From a virus: DNA of 40,691 nucleotides. Below are positions 32,239-39,638 of the stretch, in pieces (position 1 is the stretch's first letter; every line of letters starts with the position of its first letter). The notes under the pieces were generated by a model, which was given only the letters and a program-made list of their open reading frames with translations, ran no database searches and had not been told where the DNA came from. The position numbers and the translations under genes are program-made. The stretch is from positions 1-40,691 of the IMG/VR virus record IMGVR_UViG_3300025030_001266. One strand, 5' to 3'.

Positions 32239-32892
32239 ATGGATACTTTTGACTACATTATCAATAAATACAATATCAAGGTCAAAAATCAATACATCAT
32301 TGAAATTCCCGATATGGGCCGGGATGACCTGGCTAAATTGTTTGCGGAGTTAGATTTTAAGGTTGGTGCAGAAATTGGCGTTTGGAGAGGAGAATACTCT
32401 GAAACTTTGTGTAAGGCCAACCCCAATCTTCATTTGTACAGCGTCGATTCCTGGCAGTTATCCTCTTACGAGAAACTGGAACAGGAAATTGCTCTAAATG
32501 CGCCCCAATCTTATTTTGATACTAAATACAGGGAAGCGGTACAAAGACTGAAACCGTATAACTGCACTATCGTCAAAAAAGATTCTATGCCGGCGTTGGC
32601 TGATTTTGCCGATAACTCACTTGATTTTGTGTATATTGATGCCAATCATGATTTTGTAAATTTTACCAATGATTTGCATTATTGGCTAAAGAAAGTCAGG
32701 CCCGGCGGAATTATGTCTGGACATGATTATGTTTACTACTCTTACAAGAAGTTTAATCACGTCAAGCGGGCGTTAATTCCCTATGCTCGGTGTTACCGCA
32801 TGATCCCGTTATTTATTGTGGGGGCAGGAACTTACGACGAGGGGTTCACTAGAGACAAATATAGGAGCTTTTTCTGGGTTAAAGACAAATAA
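32239..32892 (+). CDS. Class I SAM methyltransferase (paralogue A)
   Basis: The 217-residue protein has the Methyltransf_24-type pattern: [17 protein letters not shown] (motif I), LYSVDSW at strand 2, [13 protein letters not shown], and [18 protein letters not shown]. It closely parallels the 33358 product, indicating gene duplication, and an HNH gene lies between the two. It probably methylates a sugar or glycan in this cassette. Confidence 0.75.
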   Translation: MDTFDYIINKYNIKVKNQYIIEIPDMGRDDLAKLFAELDFKVGAEIGVWRGEYSETLCKANPNLHLYSVDSWQLSSYEKLEQEIALNAPQSYFDTKYREAVQRLKPYNCTIVKKDSMPALADFADNSLDFVYIDANHDFVNFTNDLHYWLKKVRPGGIMSGHDYVYYSYKKFNHVKRALIPYARCYRMIPLFIVGAGTYDEGFTRDKYRSFFWVKDK

Positions 32893-32893
32893 T

Positions 32894-33352
32894 ATGAGAA
32901 ATAAAATGGGTGGATTTTTATCGGGAGTAAATCACTGGAATTGGAGAGGGGGAATAACTCCAGAAATCAAAAAGATTAAAAACTCTATTGAATTTAAGAT
33001 GTGGCGTAAATCTATCTTTGAAAGAGATGGTTATGTTTGTATCTGGTGTGGCTCAAAAGATAGGTTAATTGCTGACCATATAAAACCATTTGCCTATTAT
33101 CCTGAATTGAGATTTGCGATAGATAATGGAAGGACGCTTTGTGATGGGTGTCACCGAACTACAGAAACTTATGGTAGTCATCCTGTATTAAAAGAATCAG
33201 TTGAAACCTTGGTCGCATACAACCATAGCAAAAAAGGTAAACCACTCCCAGCACAACACCGACATAATATAAGCAGGGCTAAGAAGGGTAAAAAATTTAC
33301 TCCCGAACACATAAAACATTTAAGTGAGTCTCATAAAAGAAAAGATCACTAA
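32894..33352 (+). CDS. HNH homing-type endonuclease
   Basis: The start ATG 32894 lies just past the methyltransferase stop; a longer frame would overlap it. The 152-residue protein has a NUMOD3-like start ([13 protein letters not shown]), an HNH core ([36 protein letters not shown]) and a basic C-terminus with [20 protein letters not shown]. It resembles the 15218 and 39221 products. It is inserted between two paralogous methyltransferases, as expected of a free-standing homing nuclease. Confidence 0.85.
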   Translation: MRNKMGGFLSGVNHWNWRGGITPEIKKIKNSIEFKMWRKSIFERDGYVCIWCGSKDRLIADHIKPFAYYPELRFAIDNGRTLCDGCHRTTETYGSHPVLKESVETLVAYNHSKKGKPLPAQHRHNISRAKKGKKFTPEHIKHLSESHKRKDH

Positions 33353-33357
33353 TAATT

Positions 33358-34014
33358 ATGGAAAACGAAACAGTCTTAAACTATCTTCAGAGAATGTATC
33401 ATGGCAACCTGCCGTTTGCTGGCAACGGTCAGGTGGTTTTGAGACATTTTGGCAGAAAGCACGGAATCTTGAAGATGTTTAACGACTTGGACTTTAAGGT
33501 AGGGGTAGAAGTGGGAACGGAGCGGGGAATCTACGCGCACAGGATTTGCGAGAAATGTCCAAACCTGAAACTTTATTGTGTCGATCCCTGGTTGGCATAT
33601 TCAGAAGCCGGACTTGTTTATACCCAGGAAGATTTTGACTCAAGGTATGAAGAGGCAAGAGCTAGGTTAAAAGATTTTAACTGCGAGATAATCAAGGAAA
33701 AGAGCATGGATGCTCTAAGTAAATTTGAGGATGACTCCCTTGATTTTGCTTTCATAGACGGCGACCATCACTACGAACACGTTTTGGAAGACATAAGGGG
33801 GTGGTACAAAAAAGTCAAACCAGGGAGAGTCCTCTACGGACACGACTTTGTTGAAAGAGACGATTTTGGAGTAGTTAAAGCCGTAAGAGGGTTTGTTAAA
33901 GAAAACAACATTCCCCCCTTGTTTATTTGTCACGTCCCATTTAAAAGTAACGGGGTGGGATTTGTAGATTGTTGGATGCTACTTAAAGGGGGTACGCATG
34001 CCGATATGCGGTAG
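33358..34014 (+). CDS. Class I SAM methyltransferase (paralogue B)
   Basis: The 218-residue protein matches paralogue A over its length: FKVGVEVGTERGIYAHRIC, LYCVDPW, SLDFAFIDGDHHYEHV and WYKKVKPGRVLYGHDF. It belongs to the same SAM methyltransferase family. The gene overlaps the next one by 17 bp. Divergence from paralogue A in the C-terminal region may reflect a different acceptor. Confidence 0.75.
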   Translation: MENETVLNYLQRMYHGNLPFAGNGQVVLRHFGRKHGILKMFNDLDFKVGVEVGTERGIYAHRICEKCPNLKLYCVDPWLAYSEAGLVYTQEDFDSRYEEARARLKDFNCEIIKEKSMDALSKFEDDSLDFAFIDGDHHYEHVLEDIRGWYKKVKPGRVLYGHDFVERDDFGVVKAVRGFVKENNIPPLFICHVPFKSNGVGFVDCWMLLKGGTHADMR

Positions 34015-34489
34015 GGGAGATATTGCCACGGCCCTTGTAGACCACCCAGGACGGCTTTTCTTTGCCAGTGGTGTGTCAAATTCTCTTGAGACTAGAGAAT
34101 CAGAGTATCAGAGGGAAAAAGACTTACTAATGGCCCAGACCAGGGAACTGCAGTTGGTGTACTTCAGTTCGTTGGCGATCTTCTACTCGGAGACGCGATA
34201 TACACGTCACAAAATGGAGATGGAGTCTTTAGTTAAGGAATTTCCTTGTTACGCACTTATAAGGTTGGGAAATATTACCTGGGGGACTAACCCTAACACT
34301 CTTATCAACGCTCTTCGAGCCAGGGTAACTAAAGGAGAGCCGATTGAAATTAGGGATACTACCCGGTACGTCATTGATAAGCCGGAGTTTCAACATTGGA
34401 TGAATTTGATTCCCAAGTGGAACGTGGAAATGAATATTACCGGCCAGCCAATGAAAGTTAGTGACATTGTTAGAGAGTACGTCTTGTGA
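33998..34489 (+). CDS. Compact SDR/epimerase-like protein
   Basis: The 163-residue protein resembles extended SDR enzymes: an N-terminal ICGRGDIATALVDH (partial Rossmann), LFFASGVSNS, then the strand LVYFSSLAIFYSETRYTRHK with the Y-x-x-x-K catalytic pair, and YALIRLGNITWGTNPNTLI. It is much shorter than typical sugar epimerases (~300 residues). It may be a shortened NDP-sugar epimerase or dehydratase. Cofactor binding is not certain, because the glycine loop is atypical. Confidence 0.6.
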   Translation: MPICGRGDIATALVDHPGRLFFASGVSNSLETRESEYQREKDLLMAQTRELQLVYFSSLAIFYSETRYTRHKMEMESLVKEFPCYALIRLGNITWGTNPNTLINALRARVTKGEPIEIRDTTRYVIDKPEFQHWMNLIPKWNVEMNITGQPMKVSDIVREYVL

Positions 34490-35304
34490 TTAACATTATT
34501 GCGCAGCCCCCCTACGTGTTAAGGCATTTGCAGCGTGTTTCAACGATCATTCGTGGTGAACAGATAGCTGCTTATATGGGAAACGCCAGATTAAATCCCC
34601 CCGACGGATCTAAGGATGACGTTTATGTTTACGTGAAACCCAACGTAAAAGATACGCAGGACTTTGTGTTTGAAGGTAAGCCCTACCTTGACATTCTTGA
34701 CGGGTTTAATCTTAGACACTTACTCAACAAGCATCCCGAAGTACCCGTGATCGTGTTTTCAGAGTTAGACGTTGAAACAATGTCCCGATATGTAAAAAAC
34801 AAGATTGTCTTGATTCCCCATCACCACGTTAACTTTGAGAGAGGGAAGAGAGAAAGAAGCAAGGTTAAAAAGGTGGGGGTTATCGGATCGCTGGATGCTT
34901 TTAAGTGGATCCCCGATGAAATACGCCAGGGAATTGCGGGTAGAGGTATGCAACTAGTAGAACACTCCACGTTTTACCCAAGGATGTCAGTTACCAGCTT
35001 TTACAAACAGATGGACGTAATGTTGGTTTGGAGGCCGTATAACCGCGACGTCCCCGGTTTATACAATCCTTTCAAGATAGTGAACGCCTCGGCTTTCGGA
35101 ATACCGACGATAGCTCTCGATGAACCCGCCTTTAAAGAGATGGGGGGTTGTTATATTCCAGTTAAGACTCCTGAAGAATTTTTGACCCAGCTGGACGCGA
35201 TCAGGACTTCTTCTTCTTTATACGCCGACATGTCAGGAGTATGTTTACAAAAGGCGGAGAAATACCATATTAGTAGAATAGCAGAGCTGTATCAAAAACT
35301 ATGA
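34486..35304 (+). CDS. GT-B glycosyltransferase-like protein
   Basis: The start is GTG 34486 in a GTGA overlap with the upstream gene. The 272-residue protein has GT-B C-terminal-domain features: VGVIGSLDAFKWIPDEI, QMDVMLVWRP, then NPFKIVNASAFGIPTIALDE, which holds the donor-binding region of GT4-type enzymes. The N-terminal acceptor domain is short. It would transfer a sugar from an activated donor onto a glycan begun by the GT-A enzymes of this cassette. Donor unknown. Confidence 0.65.
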   Translation: MINIIAQPPYVLRHLQRVSTIIRGEQIAAYMGNARLNPPDGSKDDVYVYVKPNVKDTQDFVFEGKPYLDILDGFNLRHLLNKHPEVPVIVFSELDVETMSRYVKNKIVLIPHHHVNFERGKRERSKVKKVGVIGSLDAFKWIPDEIRQGIAGRGMQLVEHSTFYPRMSVTSFYKQMDVMLVWRPYNRDVPGLYNPFKIVNASAFGIPTIALDEPAFKEMGGCYIPVKTPEEFLTQLDAIRTSSSLYADMSGVCLQKAEKYHISRIAELYQKL

Positions 35305-35855
35305 AGGCATACATAAAATATAACAAGCCACTACCGCTAGTAGATTACCTCTTGCCACTGGTTGGAGATAAAAAAGAAGTCAAAATCGCGGACATCGGTT
35401 CCGGCCCATGGTCTGTTATCGGATCGTATTCACCCGGAATAAAGGTCGAGATTTATCATTCTGATATTCAAGACTTTGGCTCCTTTTGGGAACAACGCCA
35501 GATGAAACCAGTCATCTCGGTGGAACGCCAGGATATGGAAAAACTGACATATCCGGATAACTTTTTCGATATCGTCCATTCCAACAACGCGTTAGATCAT
35601 ACTAAAAACGCTAAAGAGGCGGTTAAAGAAATGATCCGCATATGCAGAGCCGATGGTTGGGTTTATGTCCACTGCTGGCTTAATCAGCTTTCAACGGGAT
35701 ACCGACATTGCTGGAACGCCAAAGAAGATGGTACTTTTACGAACAACAAAGACACGTTTGACCTAAAAGAACTTGGCTTTCAGATTCAATTTATAGACCG
35801 AGGTGGTGAGAGTAGGTATAACGAAATAATTGCGACTTTAAAAAAGAAGGTATGA
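35301..35855 (+). CDS. SAM methyltransferase (Methyltransf_11-like)
   Basis: The 184-residue protein has KIADIGSGPWSVIG as motif I, EIYHSDIQDFG as strand 2, then FFDIVHSNNALDHTKNAKEA and EMIRICRADGWVYVHCW, the canonical motifs of type-11 methyltransferases. It overlaps genes on both sides by four bases. A role in methylating a cassette sugar is inferred. Confidence 0.75.
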   Translation: MKAYIKYNKPLPLVDYLLPLVGDKKEVKIADIGSGPWSVIGSYSPGIKVEIYHSDIQDFGSFWEQRQMKPVISVERQDMEKLTYPDNFFDIVHSNNALDHTKNAKEAVKEMIRICRADGWVYVHCWLNQLSTGYRHCWNAKEDGTFTNNKDTFDLKELGFQIQFIDRGGESRYNEIIATLKKKV

Positions 35856-37480
35856 TCGGACTTTCTGTACTTATTCCGGCTCGTGGAGAAGAATTTTTGG
35901 GTCGCACTATTCAAGACCTCTTAGAAAACATCCAAGGCGATACGGAGATAATAGCCGTTTTGGATGGTTACTTGCCCGACCCCCCCCTCCCGACCAGCGA
36001 CAAGGTAATGGTCATATATAACCCCGTATCGGTTGGTCAAAGAGCAGCAGCAAATCAGGCTGCTAAACTAGCTAAGGGTAAGTACGTAATGAAAGTAGAT
36101 GCTCACTGCGCTTTCGACAAAGGACTTGATGTCAAAATGATAGAGGCTTTCGGGGAAACAGGTGACAACGTAACAATAATACCTGTCATGCGCAACCTTC
36201 ACGCTTTTGACTGGGTGTGCGCGGAAGGTCATAGACGCTACCAAGGCCTCTCCGGCCCCTGTGAGACTTGTGGTAAACCCACGGTTAAGGATGTGGTCTG
36301 GATACCCAAAACAAGTCCAGCTACTCATTCCTTCAGATTCGATAAGACTATGCATTTTCAGTATTATTCCGAATACTCTAAAAGGCCAGAAGTTCAGAAG
36401 GGAATAGAGATAAACGGGGTCTATAACAAAGACCTGCGGGAAACTATGAGTATACAGGGGTCTTGTTTCATGCTTACTAAAGAAAAGTGGTTTGAGTTGG
36501 ACATTTGCAGTGAGCACTTCCACTCCTGGGGGCAACAGGGAGTCGAAGTTGCCTGTAAAACGTGGTTATCGGGTGGGAGAGTAATTGTTAATATGAAGAC
36601 TTGGTACGCCCACATGTTCAGAACCAAGGGTGGAGACTTCGGCTTTCCCTATTCCAACCCCCAAGACAAGGTAAACGAAAATAGAGAATTATCCAGAGAG
36701 CTGTTCCAGAGAGACAAGTGGCCCCTAGCGACCCGCAAGTTTCAGTGGATACTCGACAAATTCAATCCTCCAGATTGGGGAGTCAGCCGGGGGATAATCT
36801 TTTATACTGATAATCAGCTGGATGAAAAAATAGCAAAGCCCGTGAGAGATAATCTTCTAAAAATAAGCCAGGATAAAAAGGTAAACATCGTCAGCTCTTC
36901 TTTGAAGAAGATGGACTTTGGGGTGAAGAACGTACGCTTCCCCTCCCTTAAAAGGGGATTTTTGACCATGACCAAGCAAATTATAGGAGCTTTGGAGAAC
37001 AGTAGGGATGATTATGTATTTTTTTGTGAACACGATGTCTTATATCATCCTTCCCATTTCGACTTTATTCCACCCGATAAGCAGACTTTCTATTACAACC
37101 AGGCCGTCTGGCTACTTCGTCTCTCGGACGGCCATGCGCTTCACTACGACGTGAATCAGCTGTCTGGGCTGTGTGTATACCGTGAGACAGCTCTGGCTCA
37201 CTACCGGGAGCGCTACGAGTATATAGAGAAGAATGGCTGGAGTAATGAAATAGGACACGAACCCATGACTCACGGAAGAATAAAGTGGCACAATCAATTT
37301 AAATACGATACCTGGAAGTCGGAGTTTCCGAATGTGGATATAAAACACGGAGCAAACGCTACTGGACAAAGGTGGCGCAAGGATCAATATCGTAATCAAA
37401 ATCTTTTAATAAATTGGCAAGAAACCGACAACTGGCAGATCCCCGGATGGGAGAAGTCTTCTTTAGTTGTCTTGGGATAA
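35852..37480 (+). CDS. Two-domain glycosyltransferase: GT27-like plus second GT-A
   Basis: At 542 residues this is the third paralogue, fused to another domain. Residues ~1-290 are GT27-like: SVLIPARG, D83-A84-H85-C86 in KVDAHCAF, then WLSGGRVIVNMKTWYAH. It contains an extra zinc-like insertion with C123, H127, C137 and C140. Residues ~310-460 look like a second glycosyltransferase-type domain with FFCEHDVLYHP and GFLTMTKQIIGALENS. The fusion suggests two sequential transfer steps. Operon position directly precedes a Ser-rich LamG gene. Confidence 0.78.
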   Translation: MIGLSVLIPARGEEFLGRTIQDLLENIQGDTEIIAVLDGYLPDPPLPTSDKVMVIYNPVSVGQRAAANQAAKLAKGKYVMKVDAHCAFDKGLDVKMIEAFGETGDNVTIIPVMRNLHAFDWVCAEGHRRYQGLSGPCETCGKPTVKDVVWIPKTSPATHSFRFDKTMHFQYYSEYSKRPEVQKGIEINGVYNKDLRETMSIQGSCFMLTKEKWFELDICSEHFHSWGQQGVEVACKTWLSGGRVIVNMKTWYAHMFRTKGGDFGFPYSNPQDKVNENRELSRELFQRDKWPLATRKFQWILDKFNPPDWGVSRGIIFYTDNQLDEKIAKPVRDNLLKISQDKKVNIVSSSLKKMDFGVKNVRFPSLKRGFLTMTKQIIGALENSRDDYVFFCEHDVLYHPSHFDFIPPDKQTFYYNQAVWLLRLSDGHALHYDVNQLSGLCVYRETALAHYRERYEYIEKNGWSNEIGHEPMTHGRIKWHNQFKYDTWKSEFPNVDIKHGANATGQRWRKDQYRNQNLLINWQETDNWQIPGWEKSSLVVLG

Positions 37481-37502
37481 AGCTTGGGCGTAAGGTGTAA
37501 AT

Positions 37503-38519
37503 ATGAACACCCACTCTCTCGATTTAGAGCTAAGCAGTTCCCAGTATGCTTCACGGGCGGACACGGCTTCTCTTTCCCAAACTGGGGACATCTCAATTGA
37601 AGCCTGGATTAAATTAGAGCAACTCCCGAGTACCGCTGGATCACGCTTCACAATCGCCGCTAAGTTTCAGGACACCCCATCCGAAAAGCGTTCGTATCGC
37701 TTTGCAATCAGCTCCACAGACAAGCTAGAAATTACCTGGTCGGCGGACGGGACTGCCAACAATTTTGCCGCCTGGGTGGCAGATGCGGCCCTGTCGGGGG
37801 CTGGGGTGTGGATTCACGTAGCAGTAACAGTAGATGTGTCCACGGAAACGGCAGTAATATATGTCAACGGCAGCTCGGTGGCGGTAACGAAAACCTCAGA
37901 TGTTGGCGCTGCCACATCCATACATGATAATGACGCCATATTTTCAATTGGTAATACTCCAGAGACGACCACGGCCGCCTTTTTTGACGGCCTTCTTGAC
38001 GAGATAAGGCTGTGGAGCGATATAAGGACAGGAACAGAAATAACCAACAACTACCAGGCCGAGCTAATAGGTAATGAAGCGGGACTAGTGGGTTACTGGA
38101 AATTAAACAATGATTACAATGACGAAACGGCAAATAATAACGATCTCTCCCCCAATAACAGTCCTGTTTTTTCAACTGATGTACCCACTGGTTTTGAAAG
38201 TCCGTCCCTCTCACCGTCCCAATCCCCATCTCAATCTCCTTCTGTTTCCGGTTCGGCTAGCGCAAGCGCCAGCTCTAGTGCCAGTGCTTCTAAATCCCTC
38301 AGTCCCAGCTCTTCAGCCAGTGCTTCAGGATCAGCTTCGGGATCGGCATCGGCCAGCGCTTCGGAATCTAAATCCTTAAGCCCCTCGTCCAGTGCCAGTG
38401 CTTCAGGATCAGCTTCGGAATCCGCCAGCGCTAGTGCTTCTCCTTCTCCTGCCGAATATACAAATAAGTACTCAACGACAGGAAATACCTATACCGATAA
38501 ATACTCAAGTACGCTTTAA
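37503..38519 (+). CDS. LamG-domain serine-rich-repeat appendage protein
   Basis: AAGGTG lies before ATG 37503. Residues ~1-230 are a LamG/concanavalin-like domain (SIEAWIKLEQLPS, WIHVAVTVDVSTETAVIYVN, DGLLDEIRLWSDIRT, GLVGYWKLNND). Residues ~233-312 are a serine-rich repeat with Ser-Ala, Ser-Pro, Ser-Lys and Ser-Glu units. The C-terminus YTNKYSTTGNTYTDKYSSTL is a Tyr/Thr tail. LamG domains bind carbohydrate or surfaces, and the Ser-rich part is a likely stalk. It is immediately downstream of the glycosyltransferase operon. Confidence 0.82.
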   Translation: MNTHSLDLELSSSQYASRADTASLSQTGDISIEAWIKLEQLPSTAGSRFTIAAKFQDTPSEKRSYRFAISSTDKLEITWSADGTANNFAAWVADAALSGAGVWIHVAVTVDVSTETAVIYVNGSSVAVTKTSDVGAATSIHDNDAIFSIGNTPETTTAAFFDGLLDEIRLWSDIRTGTEITNNYQAELIGNEAGLVGYWKLNNDYNDETANNNDLSPNNSPVFSTDVPTGFESPSLSPSQSPSQSPSVSGSASASASSSASASKSLSPSSSASASGSASGSASASASESKSLSPSSSASASGSASESASASASPSPAEYTNKYSTTGNTYTDKYSSTL

Positions 38520-38555
38520 AGTATGGCAGACTTTTTAATTACGCCATTGTGAGCG

Positions 38556-38585
38556 TTTAACGCTATCTTCGGATAAGTGTATAAT
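38556..38585 (+). promoter_or_regulatory. Promoter of terminal appendage genes
   Basis: TTTAAC (38556-38561), 18 bp, TATAAT (38580-38585). The -10 is perfect. The predicted start, about 38592, falls on the ATG at 38591. The -35 overlaps AGCGTTTAACGCT, a 5-bp-arm palindrome that might bind a regulator. Confidence 0.55.
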
Positions 38586-38590
38586 AAATT

Positions 38591-38680
38591 ATGGCCTCAA
38601 GGTTTTTTAGTAAGCGACTTTTCAACAGACCAACTATAGGTATCCAAATAACACAAGAAGGGGGTGGTTACCATCGCTAG
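38591..38680 (+). CDS. 29-residue leaderless micropeptide
   Basis: ATG 38591 coincides with the predicted transcription start. The product is basic (MASRFFSKRLFNRPTIG) and ends in QEGGGYHR. Its TAG overlaps the start region of the next gene by 17 bp. It could be a leader peptide that couples translation to the next gene, or a short free peptide. Confidence 0.4.
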   Translation: MASRFFSKRLFNRPTIGIQITQEGGGYHR

Positions 38681-39170
38681 TACAGATACACTTTTTGTAG
38701 CAACGGCAAATTCAAACGAACCGCCCGCAAGTGCGTTTATGACTTTAGATACTAGGAATGCTCATCTGGTTTTAGACGCAGATGATACTACAGACGAAGA
38801 ATGTGTCTTCAGCGGGGTTATGCCACAGAATTTTACTGCTAGTGGAGGATTAACTATTAAAATCCATTTTATGGCTACGACTGCCACTTCTGGTAATGCA
38901 GTTTTGCAGGCCGCAATAGAAACTGAAGCGTCACTTGATAGGGACGCAGACAGCTTCGCGGCATTTCAAAGTTCGGGAGCAGTTGCGGTAAATGGTACCA
39001 GTGGTATTGAATCTATCGCTACAGTTACAATGACAAACGCACAGGCTGATTCTGTTGCCGCTGGAGACGCATTTAGAATAAAAATAAGACGTGATGCTGA
39101 TGATACTTCCGCAACCGATTCTGTAACGGGAGATTTAGAAATAGTTGAAGTTGAAATTCGTGAAACTTGA
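38664..39170 (+). CDS. Beta-rich appendage protein
   Basis: The start is taken as GTG 38664, with AAGAAGGGG immediately upstream. The 168-residue protein is Thr/Ala/Asp-rich and beta-structured: FMTLDTRNAHLVLDADDTTDE, FSGVMPQNFTASGGLTIKIHF, DADSFAAFQSSGAVAV. This arrangement (a TLDTRN-LDFD motif, then a jelly-roll-like core) is frequent in phage fibre-locus proteins. It has no catalytic motif. A virion surface role is inferred. Confidence 0.65.
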   Translation: MVTIASTDTLFVATANSNEPPASAFMTLDTRNAHLVLDADDTTDEECVFSGVMPQNFTASGGLTIKIHFMATTATSGNAVLQAAIETEASLDRDADSFAAFQSSGAVAVNGTSGIESIATVTMTNAQADSVAAGDAFRIKIRRDADDTSATDSVTGDLEIVEVEIRET

Positions 39171-39220
39171 TATAAAAGGGGAAAACAAAAAGTGAAGACA
39201 ATAGAATTGCTCAACCCTGG

Positions 39221-39556
39221 TTGGGTAAAGAAAGAGATCAGGAGACAAGAGACAAGATATCAAAGGCAAAACGGGGCAAAAGGTCGGCTAGTTGGAAAGG
39301 GGGAACAAGAAGGTATCGTAAAATGGAAATGGGCAGATATCAATATATTGAGTGGCGGAGTTTTGTTTTTGAAAGGGATAAATACACCTGTCAAGATTGT
39401 GGAGAGAAGGGTGGTTATTTACATGCACATCACATAAAGTCATGGGCAAGATATCCAAAATTAAGGTATGAATTAAATAACGGAATAACTTATTGTAAAG
39501 AATGTCATGCAAATCACGATAAACATTACGCACATTTTTATAAATATATAAACTAA
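39221..39556 (+). CDS. HNH endonuclease, possibly 5'-truncated
   Basis: The frame opens at TTG 39221; no ATG is available and the frame is open upstream to 39176. The product has LGKERDQETRDKISKAKRGK (NUMOD3-like) and an HNH core: ERDKYTCQDCG, LHAHHIKSW, NNGITYCKECH. It is close to the 15218 and 32894 HNH proteins. Another reading frame (39192-39437, GTG start) overlaps here, so the start or integrity is uncertain. Confidence 0.7.
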   Translation: MGKERDQETRDKISKAKRGKRSASWKGGTRRYRKMEMGRYQYIEWRSFVFERDKYTCQDCGEKGGYLHAHHIKSWARYPKLRYELNNGITYCKECHANHDKHYAHFYKYIN

Positions 39557-39560
39557 AGCA

Positions 39561-39635
39561 ATGTTAAAAAAAATACTTTCCATCTTCTTTGAGCCTCCGA
39601 CTATCCTATTTTTAAGATGGATTTATAAGGAGTAA
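39561..39635 (+). CDS. 24-residue hydrophobic micropeptide
   Basis: The short frame (MLKKILSIFFEPPTILFLRW) has a Lys-rich start and a hydrophobic core, and its end contains GGAG, which serves as ribosome-binding site for the next gene. It may be only a leader. The evidence is weak: an ATG and an uninterrupted frame. Confidence 0.25.
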   Translation: MLKKILSIFFEPPTILFLRWIYKE

Positions 39636-39638
39636 ATA

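Noticed and set aside
37472-37501. TTGGGA-18 bp-TGTAAA as a promoter for the LamG gene
   Set aside because: The -10 would end one base before the ATG, so the start site would be inside the gene; AAGGTG there is a better fit as a ribosome-binding site.
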